From Mesorhizobium opportunistum WSM2075 (GTDB lineage Bacteria; Pseudomonadota; Alphaproteobacteria; Rhizobiales; Rhizobiaceae): DNA of 64,000 nucleotides. Position numbers and translations under genes: made by a program. The notes under the pieces were generated by a model. The model ran no database searches. It was not told the DNA's origin and worked only from the letters and a program-made list of their open reading frames with translations. The stretch spans positions 930,001 to 994,000 of the forward strand of contig NC_015675.1 of assembly GCF_000176035.2 (NCBI RefSeq), written 5' to 3'. This document shows, one piece after another, positions 47,350 through 56,464 of the stretch. Numbering within the stretch: the stretch's first letter is position 1; every line of letters starts with the position of its first letter.

Positions 47350-48582
47350 ATGCAATTCGACCTCCTGCTGAAGGGCGGACGGCTGATCGATCCAGCGGCT
47401 GGCCTCGACGCGCCGCGCGATGTCGCCATCGCCAATGGCCGCGTCGCCGCGGTCGATGCCAATATCCCAGCGGACAGCGCCGCGCGGATGATCGATGCGA
47501 CGGGCTGCATCGTGGCACCCGGCCTGGTCGACCTGCACAGCCACGTCTACTGGGGTGGCACCTCGCTCGGCGTCGATGCCGACCGGCTGGCGGCCAAGAG
47601 CGGCACCACCACTTTCATCGACGCGGGCAGTGCCGGCGCCGGCAATTTCCTCGGCTTCCGCCGTCACGTCATGGAGCGTTCGAAGGTGCGCATCCTGGCC
47701 TATGTCAACATTTCCTTTGCCGGCATCTTCGGTTTCTCGCAGACGGTGTCGGTCGGCGAATGCGGCGATCTCAGGCTCTGCGAGCCGCGCGAGGTGGTTG
47801 CCGCCGCGCGCGAGCACGCCGATGTCGTGGTCGGCATCAAAGTCCGCTCCGGCAAGCATGCCGGCGGCACCAGCGGCATCGCCCCGGTCGATCTCGCGCT
47901 GGAGGCCGCCGACAAAGCGGGCCTGCCGCTGATGGCGCATATAGACGAGCCGCCGCCCGGCCGCTCCGAAGTGCTGCCGCGCCTGCGCCGGGGCGACATT
48001 CTCACCCATTGCTTCCGGCCGTTTCCCAACGCGCCGGTCTTCGCCTCCGGCGCGGTGCGGCCCGACATGCGGCTGGCGCGGGAGCGCGGCGTCATCTTCG
48101 ATCTCGGCCACGGCATGGGCTCGTTCGATTTCGACGTTGCCCGGGCAATGCTCGCCGAAGGACTGGCGCCGGATGTGATCTCGAGCGACGTGCATCTCTA
48201 CTGCGTCGACGGGCCGGCCTTCGACATTCTGGTCTGCATGTCGAAGCTGATGGCGCTCGGCATGCCGCTGGTCGAAGTCCTGCGCGCGGCGACGCAAGGG
48301 CCGGCGCGGGCTATCGCAAGACCGGACCTCGGCACGCTGGCTGTGGGCACGGTCGGCGATGTCGCCGTGCTCCGGCAGCGGCCGGGCCGCTTCACCTTCG
48401 TCGACGCGGTCGGCGCCTCATTGGTCGCCGACCAGCGGCTGGTGTCGGAAGGCATCGTCATCGGCGGCACATGGTGGCCGAACGAGACGCCTGATCATGA
48501 CGAGACCGAGCATTTCGAGGCGCATGCCGCGCATACGCATGTCGAGGTGGCGGCAAGGCACTTCGGGCATCGGCACGAGTGA
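47350..48582 (+). CDS. Amidohydrolase/deacetylase-family metallohydrolase
   Basis: 410 residues. TIM-barrel metal hydrolase: H63 and H65 in GLVDLHSHVYWGG, a candidate carboxylated or bridging Lys in VVGIKVRSGKHAGG, His in LPLMAHIDEPPPG and ILTHCFRPFPN, and Asp in VISSDVHLYCVDG. C-terminal His-rich tail (EHFEAHAAHTHVEVAARHFG). It belongs to the COG3964-like branch of amidohydrolases (dihydroorotase/D-aminoacylase relatives). Probably opens a cyclic amide or deacylates; the substrate is unknown. Likely co-transcribed with RidA. Confidence 0.87.
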   Translation: MQFDLLLKGGRLIDPAAGLDAPRDVAIANGRVAAVDANIPADSAARMIDATGCIVAPGLVDLHSHVYWGGTSLGVDADRLAAKSGTTTFIDAGSAGAGNFLGFRRHVMERSKVRILAYVNISFAGIFGFSQTVSVGECGDLRLCEPREVVAAAREHADVVVGIKVRSGKHAGGTSGIAPVDLALEAADKAGLPLMAHIDEPPPGRSEVLPRLRRGDILTHCFRPFPNAPVFASGAVRPDMRLARERGVIFDLGHGMGSFDFDVARAMLAEGLAPDVISSDVHLYCVDGPAFDILVCMSKLMALGMPLVEVLRAATQGPARAIARPDLGTLAVGTVGDVAVLRQRPGRFTFVDAVGASLVADQRLVSEGIVIGGTWWPNETPDHDETEHFEAHAAHTHVEVAARHFGHRHE

Positions 48583-48640
48583 TTAGCCGATCTCGGCAGG
48601 GCTGTGCCTGTCTTGCGGCGGCGGCGCGTTTGGCGAGCGG

Positions 48641-48789
48641 CTTCCCCCACTCCGTCTCGGCTTCGCCGAGCCACCTCTCCCCCCTCCGGAGGGAGAGGAA
48701 GGTGCCAAGGCTGGCTAACGCGCGCCTTTCCTCTCCCCCGTCGATCGGGGGAGAGGTGTCGAGCGAAGCTTGACGGAGTGGGGGTCGAC
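48641..48789. repeat. Palindromic interspersed repeat, family 3, copy c (rearranged)
   Basis: Arms CTTCCCCCACTCCGTCTCGG / CCACCTCTCCCCCCTCCGG and CCTCTCCCCCGTCGATCGGG / GACGGAGTGGGGGTCGACC. Inside-out relative to copies b, d and e: the conserved outer ends face the centre. It lies between the convergent amidohydrolase and flavin monooxygenase genes. Confidence 0.85.
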
Positions 48790-48790
48790 C

Positions 48791-50578
48791 TTACGCGGCG
48801 TTGCTCGGCTTGCCATAAACCGGCGTCGCGATGCCTTCCATCCGCGCCTTGATCTGCAGCGCGACATATTTCGAATAGAAGCGCGACAGCGCCAGATTGC
48901 CGCCGTGGAACCAGAGCGCTTCCTGTGCCGTCGGCTTCCACATGTTGCGCAGCTCGCCTTGCCAGGGGCCGGGATCGCCCTTGACGCCGGAGCCGAGGCC
49001 CCAGCAGGGACCGACCTTGTCGGCGACCTCGCGCGAGACGAGCGCGGCGACATTCTCGTTCATCGACTGGTAGCCGGTGCAGGCGACGATGGCGTCGGCC
49101 TCGAGTTCGCTTCCGTCCTCGAACAGGATGCCATTCGGCGTCAGCGACTTGATGGCGACGCCGCTGCGGATGCCGATCTTGCCTTCGATGATCAGGTCCG
49201 AAGCGCCGACATCGATGTAGTAGCCGGAGCCGGTGCGATAGGCCTTCATCAGCAGGCCGGTCTCGTCGTCGCCGAAATCGATGGCGAAGCCGGCGGCGCG
49301 CAGGCGGTCGTAGAAGGCGGCGTCGCGCGCCTTGATCACCTCATAGAGCGCGCGCTGGCCCTTGGGCACCAGCGCGAACGGCGTCGAGGCGACAATCATG
49401 TCGGCCTTCTCGGTGGTGATGCCGCGCGCCAGCGCGGTTTCCGAGAAGATCTCGAAGCCGACTTCCATCAGCGTGTCCGATTTGACCACGGTGGTCGGCG
49501 AGCGCTGGATCATGGTGACGTCTGCACCGGTTTCCCAAAGATCGACGCAGACATCATGCCCCGAGCTCGCCGCACCGATGACCGCAACCTTTTTGCCGCG
49601 GAATTTCTCGCCGCTGGCATATTGGCTGGAGTGCAGCAATTCGCCCTTGAACTGGTCGGCGCCGGCGAGGTCGATCTTTCGCGGCGGGCCATAGGCGCCG
49701 GTGGCGAAGACGATGTGCTTCGGCTTCAGCGTGATCTGCCGGCCAACACGGTCGACCACCACGGTCCAGACCTTTTCCGCCTCGTCATAGGAAGCGCTGA
49801 GGCATTTGGTGGCGACCCAGTAGTTGAGCTCCATGACGCGCGTGTACATTTCCAGCCAGTCGCCCATCTTGTCCTTGGGCGTGAAGACAGGCCAGTTTTC
49901 CGGGAACGGAATATAGGGCAGATGGTCGTACCAGACCGGGTCATGCAGCACGAGTGTGCGGTAGCGGTTGCGCCAGGAATCGCCCGGCCGCGCGTTCTTC
50001 TCGATGACGATAGTGGGCACGCCGAGCTGCCTGAGCCGCGCACCGAGCATAATGCCGCCCTGGCCGCCGCCGATGACCAGGCAATAGGGCTGCTCGGATG
50101 CGCCGAGTTCGCGCGTCTCGCGCGCCCGCGCCTCCGACCAGGTCTCGCGCTCGGGGTCGGCTTTGTGGCGCACGCCGAGCGGCCGCGCCGCGCCCTTGCG
50201 CTCTTCGAACCCCCTAAGGTCGGTCATCGCCGTGAACAACGTCCGGCAGCGGCCGTCGCGCAGGCGCATGATACCCTGGCCCGAGGCCACCGCGGTCTCG
50301 AACGTGAACCAGGCCTCGATCGTGCCTTCGTCCGTGGTCGCTTCGCCGGTGAGCTGCCATGCCGTCGGCCTGGTCGTCGCCAGTGTTGACTTGAGCATGT
50401 CGGCGATCGCCTCGCGGCCTTCCATGGTGGTGACGTTCCAGGTGAAGGTCAGCAGATCGCGCCAGTAGCAGTCGTCGACGAACAGGTTGCTCGCAGCGGC
50501 AACGTCACCGGCCGCGAGCGCGCGTGCCAGGGATTCGAACCATGCGGCGGCCTGTTTCGATGGTGCCATTTCGAGCAT
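48791..50578 (-). CDS. NTF2-flavin monooxygenase fusion
   Basis: 595 residues from ATG 50578, with AGAGGAAAAG upstream. The N-terminal 120 residues are a SnoaL/NTF2-like domain (AAGDVAAASNLFVDDCYWRDL, FTWNVTTMEGREAI). After a linker the FMO domain begins: FAD motif LVIGGGQGGIMLGARLRQLG, the FMO-identifying motif FKGELLHSSQY, and NADPH motif VAVIGAASSGHDVCVDLW, with CTGYQSMNE near the C-terminus. Class B monooxygenase oxidising a soft nucleophile or, Baeyer-Villiger type, a ketone. The opposite strand relative to RidA-amidohydrolase, and in tandem with the RpiR gene upstream across a repeat. Confidence 0.9.
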   Translation of the reverse strand: MLEMAPSKQAAAWFESLARALAAGDVAAASNLFVDDCYWRDLLTFTWNVTTMEGREAIADMLKSTLATTRPTAWQLTGEATTDEGTIEAWFTFETAVASGQGIMRLRDGRCRTLFTAMTDLRGFEERKGAARPLGVRHKADPERETWSEARARETRELGASEQPYCLVIGGGQGGIMLGARLRQLGVPTIVIEKNARPGDSWRNRYRTLVLHDPVWYDHLPYIPFPENWPVFTPKDKMGDWLEMYTRVMELNYWVATKCLSASYDEAEKVWTVVVDRVGRQITLKPKHIVFATGAYGPPRKIDLAGADQFKGELLHSSQYASGEKFRGKKVAVIGAASSGHDVCVDLWETGADVTMIQRSPTTVVKSDTLMEVGFEIFSETALARGITTEKADMIVASTPFALVPKGQRALYEVIKARDAAFYDRLRAAGFAIDFGDDETGLLMKAYRTGSGYYIDVGASDLIIEGKIGIRSGVAIKSLTPNGILFEDGSELEADAIVACTGYQSMNENVAALVSREVADKVGPCWGLGSGVKGDPGPWQGELRNMWKPTAQEALWFHGGNLALSRFYSKYVALQIKARMEGIATPVYGKPSNAA

Positions 50579-50619
50579 GTCTTTTCCTCTTTGGTTTCCC
50601 ATTGGCGCAACTTGGCCTT

Positions 50620-50768
50620 TCCTTCTCCCCTGTGGGAGAAGGTGGCCTCGCGAAGCGAGGTCGGATGAGGGGGTGTTCCAGCTTGGCGCCGACGGCGCTC
50701 CGTCACGCACCCCTCAACCGTCTCGGCGCTGCGCGCCGATCCACCTTCTCCCACAAGGGGAGAAGGGA
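50620..50768. repeat. Palindromic interspersed repeat, family 2, copy d
   Basis: Arms at 50621-50674 (CCTTCTCCCCTGTGGGAG, GTCGGATGAGGGGGTG) and 50709-50767 (CACCCCTCAACCGTC, TTCTCCCACAAGGGGAG). It separates the monooxygenase from the RpiR gene on the minus strand. Confidence 0.88.
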
Positions 50769-50777
50769 AAGTCGTAC

Positions 50778-51722
50778 CTAATCTCCCAGCGGCTCCATCT
50801 CCTTGCCGGTGCGGTGGATCTGGGCGTTGTATTTGATGCGGCGGACCGTCTCGCGGGCCGAGGCGTCGAGCTTGTAGGCCGAGGCCACGGCCAAAAGGTC
50901 GATCATAGCCAGGAAGGCATAGCGCGAGGCCGTCGGCTTCAGCGTGTCGGGATATTCCGGAACCGCCACGGCCAGCCTGACGTCGCAGGCGCGCGCGAGT
51001 TCGGTGTCGGGCGCGGTCACGCCGATGGCGTTGGCGCGGTAATGCTTGGCGAGTTCGACGGCCTCGATCACCTCGCGCGTGCGCCCGGTCGCCGAGATCG
51101 CGATCACCAGGTCGCCGGGCTTTAAGGTCGAGGCGGTCATGCGCATCAGATAGGGGTCGCACTGGGCATTGACCGTGATGCCGTAGCGAAACAGCCGGTA
51201 CTGGGTTTCCTGCGCCAGCGCCGAAGAGCTGCCGCCCAGCCCGAACACCGTGACCTGGCGCGCCTTGGCGATCAGCTCGGCGGCCTTCTGCAACTCAACC
51301 GGATCGAGCTGCCGCTCGGCCTCCTGCAGCGCCCGGCGCGCCTCGCCGAACACGGCATTCCAGAACGGCATGCCGTTGCCGCTGCCCGGCGCCGGCGACT
51401 TGGCCAGATAGAGCGCGCCGACGACCAGGCTCTGCGCCAGCTTGAGCTTGAAATCGCGCAGGCCCTCGCAGCCGATGGCACGGCAGAACCGCGTCACCGT
51501 CGGTTCGCTGACCCCGGCGCGCTGGGCAAGGGCGGCGTTGGAAGCGTCGACCGCGTATTTGACATCGTCGAGCACGACATCGGCGACGCGGCGCTCGGCC
51601 CGGCGCAACTCGCTGTAGGAATCCTTGACCAGCGAGATGATGTCGGGAATGCGCCTGACAGGCTCGCGCCCATCATGGTCGTGATCTGGAACAGGCTCTT
51701 CGTGGCTCGCAGCTTCGGTCAT
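50778..51722 (-). CDS. RpiR/MurR-family regulator
   Basis: 314 residues from ATG 51722. N-terminal HTH (ELRRAERRVADVVLDDVKYA, AALAQRAGVSEPTVTRFCRA) and C-terminal SIS domain (VTVFGLGGSSSALAQETQYR, LVIAISATGRTREVIEAVEL) that binds phosphosugars or related small molecules. Divergent from the ABC-transporter operon across 312 bases and upstream of the monooxygenase, so it probably controls both. Shares with the RidA promoter a GGAAAGCAACA sequence. Confidence 0.93.
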   Translation of the reverse strand: MTEAASHEEPVPDHDHDGREPVRRIPDIISLVKDSYSELRRAERRVADVVLDDVKYAVDASNAALAQRAGVSEPTVTRFCRAIGCEGLRDFKLKLAQSLVVGALYLAKSPAPGSGNGMPFWNAVFGEARRALQEAERQLDPVELQKAAELIAKARQVTVFGLGGSSSALAQETQYRLFRYGITVNAQCDPYLMRMTASTLKPGDLVIAISATGRTREVIEAVELAKHYRANAIGVTAPDTELARACDVRLAVAVPEYPDTLKPTASRYAFLAMIDLLAVASAYKLDASARETVRRIKYNAQIHRTGKEMEPLGD

Positions 51723-52034
51723 GAAGTGGGTCTTCCTCCGCCCCTTTGGATCTGACCTCTTATCATGTTTGCACGCTGTCGTTCCATGCGCCCCGGCCAC
51801 GGTGCAACCGTTGCGTGCCGCAGGGCATGTCCGCGCTCTTTCCGGCAAGTATGTAGGAAAGCAACACGAATTTCAAGATGTAGAAAATATCGTAAAAACA
51901 ATGCACTAGCATCACAGTGGAATTTTGATGATACGGTTACCATCGCCGGCGCTTGACAGCAAAGTAGGATAGTTACAGACTGATTTTTGGCAGTCCGATG
52001 ACCATTGGATCATCACGCAATCTCCGAGGGGCGG
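51723..52034. promoter_or_regulatory. Divergent control region between RpiR and ABC operon
   Basis: 312 bases, AT-rich from 51850 to 51990. It contains GGAAAGCAACA (51856-51866), a GAATTTC...GAAAATAT imperfect palindrome just after it, and a TTGACA (51954-51959) that could be a -35 for the ABC operon. A matching -10 is weak. The region is likely bound by the RpiR protein (inference). Confidence 0.5.
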
Positions 52035-52868
52035 ATGAACGCGGGCGAGATAACAACGCCGAAGCTTGGCGTGCAGGCAGCGACCAAGATCTATCACACG
52101 GCGTCCGGCGACCTGCTGGCGCTGGACCGCTGCAGCCTCGATGTCCGCGCCAATGAAATCGTCTCGATCGTCGGCCCGTCCGGCTGCGGCAAGACCACGC
52201 TTTTGTGGTCGATGTCGGGCCTGCATGGCCTGACCAGCGGCGAAATCCGGCTCGATGGCAAAGCGATCACCGGGCCGCATCCCGACATCGGCATCGTCTT
52301 CCAGGAAGCAAACCTGCTGCCGTGGCGCAATCTCGACGCCAACATCCGCTTTCCCTTCGAGATCAAGGGCGAGAAGCCGGATCGCGCCTGGATCGCGCAT
52401 CTGCTCAACCGGGTCGGGCTCGACGGCTTCGGCGGCAAGTTCCCGCGCGAGCTTTCGGGCGGCATGCAGCAGCGCGCGGCGATCGTGCGGGCGCTGGCGC
52501 TGAAGCCCTCGGTGCTTTTGATGGACGAGCCGTTCGGCGCGCTCGATAGCTTTACGCGCGAGGAGATGAACCGGCTGGTCGAGGAGATCTGGCTCGACAC
52601 CAAGACCACCATCGTCTTCATCACCCACAGCATCGAGGAAGCGATTTTTCTCTCGGACCGGGTGGTGGTGCTGAGCGCGCGGCCGGGACGTGTCGCCAGG
52701 GAATACCGCGTGCCGTTTGCGCGCCCACGCTCACTGGAGATCATGGCGACCAAGGAGGTCTTCGACCTCACCAACCGGATCAAGATGGACATCGTCGGCG
52801 AGCGCGCCAGGCCAAAGGCGCCGGAACAGGAGCGCACCAGCGCCGAGATCGTGAGGATCAGGCCGTGA
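52035..52868 (+). CDS. NitT/TauT-type ABC transporter ATPase
   Basis: 277 residues from ATG 52035 (GGGGCGG upstream). Walker A GPSGCGKTTLLW, Q-loop FQEANLLPWRNL, signature LSGGMQQRAAIVRAL, Walker B VLLMDEPFGALDSF and H-loop ITHSIEEAIFLSDRV. Belongs to the SsuB/TauB/nitrate clade that imports sulfonates, nitrate or pyrimidine-like compounds. It overlaps the permease start by 4 bases. First gene of the importer operon. Confidence 0.93.
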   Translation: MNAGEITTPKLGVQAATKIYHTASGDLLALDRCSLDVRANEIVSIVGPSGCGKTTLLWSMSGLHGLTSGEIRLDGKAITGPHPDIGIVFQEANLLPWRNLDANIRFPFEIKGEKPDRAWIAHLLNRVGLDGFGGKFPRELSGGMQQRAAIVRALALKPSVLLMDEPFGALDSFTREEMNRLVEEIWLDTKTTIVFITHSIEEAIFLSDRVVVLSARPGRVAREYRVPFARPRSLEIMATKEVFDLTNRIKMDIVGERARPKAPEQERTSAEIVRIRP

Positions 52869-53719
52869 GCGACGCCATCCCGGAATTCTCCAAGTCCAAG
52901 TCGGGCGCCAAGTCGGGCGACGGCCACGATGTCAGCCTGACCAATTTGTCGGCCTTCGCCAGCGGTCCCGGCATCAAGTCGGGCAAGGAAGTGGCGGCCA
53001 TCGTCGCCGTCGCCGTCGTCATCATCGGCGGCATCGAACTGGCGCTGCGGCTGTTCCATGTGCCGCTCTACATCATGCCGCCGCCGAGCTCGATCGCCTA
53101 TGCGCTGTTCGACGAGTTCCCGCTGATCGCGCCGCATCTCGGCTACACGCTGGTCGAGCTGCTGTCCGGCTTTGCCATCGGCGCCGCAGTCGGCCTGGTG
53201 CTGGCCGCCGTCATCACCCAGTTCCCGTTCGCGGAAAAAATCGTCGCGCCTTACATTTTGCTGCTGGTCACCACGCCGATGCTGGCGCTGGTGCCGCTGC
53301 TCATCCTGCGCTTTGGCTTCGGCTACACGCCGCGCATCATCGCAGTGGCGCTGGCCGCCGGGCCGATGGTGATGATCAACGCCGCCACCGGCTTTCGCCG
53401 CGTCGACAGCGCCAAGATCGCGCTGGCGCGTTCCTATGGCGCCAGCACCTTGCAGATATTCTGGAAGATCCGCGCGCCAATGGCGCTGCCGATGATCCTG
53501 GTCGGCCTGATGATCGGCGCCATCTTCGGCCTGCTCACCGCCGTCGGCGCCGAGATGGTGGGCGGCGGCTTCGGCCTCGGCAACCGGCTGACCACCTATT
53601 CGTCGATGATCCAGATGCCGCAGTTCTTCGCCGTGGTGCTGATCCTGTCGACGCTCGGCATTCTGATCTACGTGCTGTTCTTCCTGATCGGCAAGAAGTG
53701 GGCGAGCTGGGAGGCATGA
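52865..53719 (+). CDS. NitT/TauT-type ABC transporter permease
   Basis: 284 residues, about six hydrophobic segments after a hydrophilic leader of 40 residues. The EAA loop is in ALARSYGASTLQIFWKIRAPMALPM, characteristic of SsuC/TauC-like permeases. GGGFGLGNRLTTYSSMIQMP is typical of the clade. Inner membrane. Four-base overlap with the ATPase gene indicates coupling. Confidence 0.93.
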   Translation: MSDAIPEFSKSKSGAKSGDGHDVSLTNLSAFASGPGIKSGKEVAAIVAVAVVIIGGIELALRLFHVPLYIMPPPSSIAYALFDEFPLIAPHLGYTLVELLSGFAIGAAVGLVLAAVITQFPFAEKIVAPYILLLVTTPMLALVPLLILRFGFGYTPRIIAVALAAGPMVMINAATGFRRVDSAKIALARSYGASTLQIFWKIRAPMALPMILVGLMIGAIFGLLTAVGAEMVGGGFGLGNRLTTYSSMIQMPQFFAVVLILSTLGILIYVLFFLIGKKWASWEA

Positions 53720-53783
53720 AGATCTGAAGCAAGACGCCCGGGAGGCGGGTGGCAGACTGACGTCAAACAAAAAGGGGAATGCC

Positions 53784-54947
53784 ATGACCAGAGACAATTT
53801 CATCCGCCAGGCGGGAATGAGCCGCCGCACTTTCCTGCAGGTGACCGGCGCCGGCCTGGTGACCGCGACGGCGCTCGGCGCCACTGGCTTCAAGGCGAAG
53901 GCCGAGGCCTATGGAAAATTCACCTGGATATCGCCGCGCGGCACGCTCGAAGTGCTCGACGACTATCCCTACTGGGCGGCCAAGAAGGCCGGCTATTTCG
54001 ACGGGCTGGAGACCGACATGCAGCCGGGGCCGTCGGACGGCACCGCGACCGTGAAGTTCGTCGATGTCGGCCAGGCCGACATGGGCTTCCCGTCGCCCGG
54101 CGTGTTCTCCTTCGCCATCCAGAACGGCATGAAGCTGAAGTCGGTGTTCCACATGGGCGCGCGCGACACGTTCAGCATCGCCTTCCGCAAGGGCGAGGGG
54201 TCGAACGACCTGAAGAAGCTCGAAGGCAAGACCATCTTGCTCGGCTCCGCCGCCTGGCAGTCGATCACCGATCCGCTGCTCGCCGCGCAAGGCGTCGACA
54301 TCAAGAAGGTCAAATATGTCGAGGCCGGCTGGCCGACCTGGGGCACGGCGCTTGCCGGCGGCCAGGGTGACGCTGCCTTGTCATGGGAAGGGCTGCGCGC
54401 CGAATGGATCGCCAAGGGCCTCGACTTCGAATACTGGCTCGGCGTGAAGAACTCCAAGCTGCCGGCCAACACGTTCGTGGTGCGCGCCGCCGACCTCGAG
54501 GATCCCGACAAGAAGGCATTCCTGGAGAAATACCTTCGCGGCTGGGCGATGGGCCTGGAGTTTGGCTATCAAAATCCACGCGCGGCCGTCGAAGCGGTGT
54601 TCGAGCAGTTCCCGACGCTGGCCAAGAATCTCGGGCCGGAGCTCGGCACCACCTCGATCCTGCAGCAGATCAACGTCTTCCGTGGCGACATGGACAAGCG
54701 CGGCGGCTGGGGCTCGCACGACATGGCGAGCTGGCAGGGCTTCTTCGACGAGATCCACAAGATCGGCCAGATCACCAATCCGGTGAAGGCCGAGGAGGTC
54801 TGCACCAACGACCTCATTCCCGCGGCCAACGACTTCGACAAGGCCAAGGTCAAGGCCGATGCCGACGGCGTCAAGCTGTCGGAAGGTTTTGCCGCGCTCG
54901 ATGTCGAGAAGATCAAGGCGCATCTGTTCGATTCGGCGGTGAAGTGA
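53784..54947 (+). CDS. NitT/TauT-type ABC substrate-binding protein
   Basis: 387 residues. Twin-arginine-like signal MSRRTFLQVTGAGLVTATAL, then a periplasmic binding protein of the NMT1/ThiY type (FTWISPRGTLEVLDDYPYWA, KAGYFDGLETDMQPG, VGQADMGFPSPGVFSFAIQN). AGWPTWGTALAGGQGDAALSWE lines the expected ligand cleft. Ligands in the family include thiamine precursors, taurine, sulfonates and riboflavin-like heterocycles. Follows the permease by 64 bases. A family 3 repeat follows. Confidence 0.9.
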   Translation: MTRDNFIRQAGMSRRTFLQVTGAGLVTATALGATGFKAKAEAYGKFTWISPRGTLEVLDDYPYWAAKKAGYFDGLETDMQPGPSDGTATVKFVDVGQADMGFPSPGVFSFAIQNGMKLKSVFHMGARDTFSIAFRKGEGSNDLKKLEGKTILLGSAAWQSITDPLLAAQGVDIKKVKYVEAGWPTWGTALAGGQGDAALSWEGLRAEWIAKGLDFEYWLGVKNSKLPANTFVVRAADLEDPDKKAFLEKYLRGWAMGLEFGYQNPRAAVEAVFEQFPTLAKNLGPELGTTSILQQINVFRGDMDKRGGWGSHDMASWQGFFDEIHKIGQITNPVKAEEVCTNDLIPAANDFDKAKVKADADGVKLSEGFAALDVEKIKAHLFDSAVK

Positions 54948-54994
54948 GGGTCAGCGCCGAGGTGAGCGCCGCCCTTGGCCCGCTTGGCTCCTTT

Positions 54995-55187
54995 CCTCTC
55001 CCTCCGGAGGGGGGAGAGGTGGCGCCGCGTAGCGGCGACGGAGTGGGGGAAGGCGTTCGCCAAACGCGCAGTCGTCGCAAGATAGGCACGATCCGGCGAA
55101 CAAGTAGCCCTTAGGTGGGCGCGAAGGTCGACCCCCACTCCGTCGAGCTTCGCTCGACACCTCTCCCCCGATCGACGGGGGAGAGGA
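54995..55187. repeat. Palindromic interspersed repeat, family 3, copy d
   Basis: An intact element: CCTCTCCCTCCGGAGGGGGG, GAGGTGGCGCCGCG, CGGAGTGGGGGAAGGC, then GGTCGACCCCCACTCCGTCG, CCTCTCCCCCGATCG. It carries an intact IS110 target with AG at 55017-55018. It separates the binding protein from the Gfo/Idh/MocA gene. The remaining intergenic DNA up to 55265 shows only a GGAGGG ribosome-binding site. Confidence 0.9.
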
Positions 55188-55265
55188 AAGGTGATTGTCC
55201 CGGATAGACATACGAGCGGCTGCCGATCGCCGCGCACATTCAATGAAGAATTCAGGAGGGCTGAA

Positions 55266-56354
55266 ATGGCCGACAAGGTAAAAGTGCTGGTGGTGGGTCT
55301 CGGCAATATGGGTGCGTCGCATGCCAGCGCCTATCACCGGTCGGACGGTTTTCAGTTCGTCGGCATCATGAGCCGGTCGATCAAGAGCAACACGAAGATA
55401 CCGGCGGAATTAGCCGGCTATCCGCTTTACGAGGATTTCGACCTGGCGCTGAAGGAAACCAGGCCGGACGCCGTGTCGATCAACAGCTGGCCAAACACCC
55501 ACGCCGAATATGCGCTGAAGGCGATCGCGGCCAATTGTCATGTGTTCATGGAAAAGCCGCTCGCCACCAACATCGAGGACGCCGAAAAGGTCGTGGCCGC
55601 CGCACGGGCGAAGAACCGCAAGCTGGTGCTCGGCTATATCCTGCGGGTCCATCCCTCGTGGATCAAGTTCATCGAGGTCGGCAAGACGCTGGGCAAGCCG
55701 CTGGTGATGCGCCTCAATCTCAACCAGCAGAGCAGCGGCACCGCCTGGCACTGGCACAAGAACCTGATCGATTCGCTGATCCCGATCGTCGATTGCGGCG
55801 TGCACTATGTCGACGTCATGTGCCAGCTCACCGGCGCCAAGCCAGTGCGCGTGCATGGCATCGGCGCCAAATTGTGGGCGGAGGCCGACAAGCAGAATTA
55901 CGGCCACCTGCACGTCACCTTCGATGACGGTTCGGTCGGCTGGTACGAGGCCGGCTGGGGGCCGATGATGAGCGAGACAGCCTATTTCGTGAAGGACGTG
56001 GTCGGGCCCAAGGGCGCGGTGTCGATCGTCGCCGGCCAGGCCGCGAGCAATGACAAGGACGCCGAGGTCTCCAATTCGGCCGACATCGACCGCCACACCA
56101 AGACCGATGCGCTGAAGATCCACTATGCCTCCGTCGACGGCGACAAGAACTTCTCCAAACCGGACGAGATCGTCAGCATGGAGGACGAGCCCGGGCATCA
56201 GGAACTGTGCGATCGCGAGCAGGCATTCTTCCTGCGCGCCATCCGCGAGGATCTCGATTTGACCGAGCAGATGGATGCGGCGGTCAACAGCCTGCGCATC
56301 GTGCTCGCCGCCGAACAGAGCATCGTGCTGGGGCGCACCGTCGAGCTGGCCTGA
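55266..56354 (+). CDS. Gfo/Idh/MocA-family oxidoreductase
   Basis: 362 residues from ATG 55266 (AGGAGGGCTGAA upstream). Rossmann domain VKVLVVGLGNMGASHASAYH, the family EKPLATN motif (HVFMEKPLATNIEDAEKVVA) and the C-terminal beta-sheet domain (NLIDSLIPIVDCGVHYVDVM with the conserved Asp/His). NAD(P)-dependent dehydrogenase or reductase of a sugar, inositol, imine or similar substrate. Located in the importer-amidase block, so it may oxidise the imported compound or a fragment. Confidence 0.9.
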   Translation: MADKVKVLVVGLGNMGASHASAYHRSDGFQFVGIMSRSIKSNTKIPAELAGYPLYEDFDLALKETRPDAVSINSWPNTHAEYALKAIAANCHVFMEKPLATNIEDAEKVVAAARAKNRKLVLGYILRVHPSWIKFIEVGKTLGKPLVMRLNLNQQSSGTAWHWHKNLIDSLIPIVDCGVHYVDVMCQLTGAKPVRVHGIGAKLWAEADKQNYGHLHVTFDDGSVGWYEAGWGPMMSETAYFVKDVVGPKGAVSIVAGQAASNDKDAEVSNSADIDRHTKTDALKIHYASVDGDKNFSKPDEIVSMEDEPGHQELCDREQAFFLRAIREDLDLTEQMDAAVNSLRIVLAAEQSIVLGRTVELA

Positions 56355-56464
56355 CGCAATCCGGTGGCTGGCGCTGGAGGAGGAACCAGCCCCACCACAG
56401 CATGATCCAACCGCGACGGCTGGGGTCGCCCTTGGCGATGCGGGAACATGCAAGGGAGAGAAAG

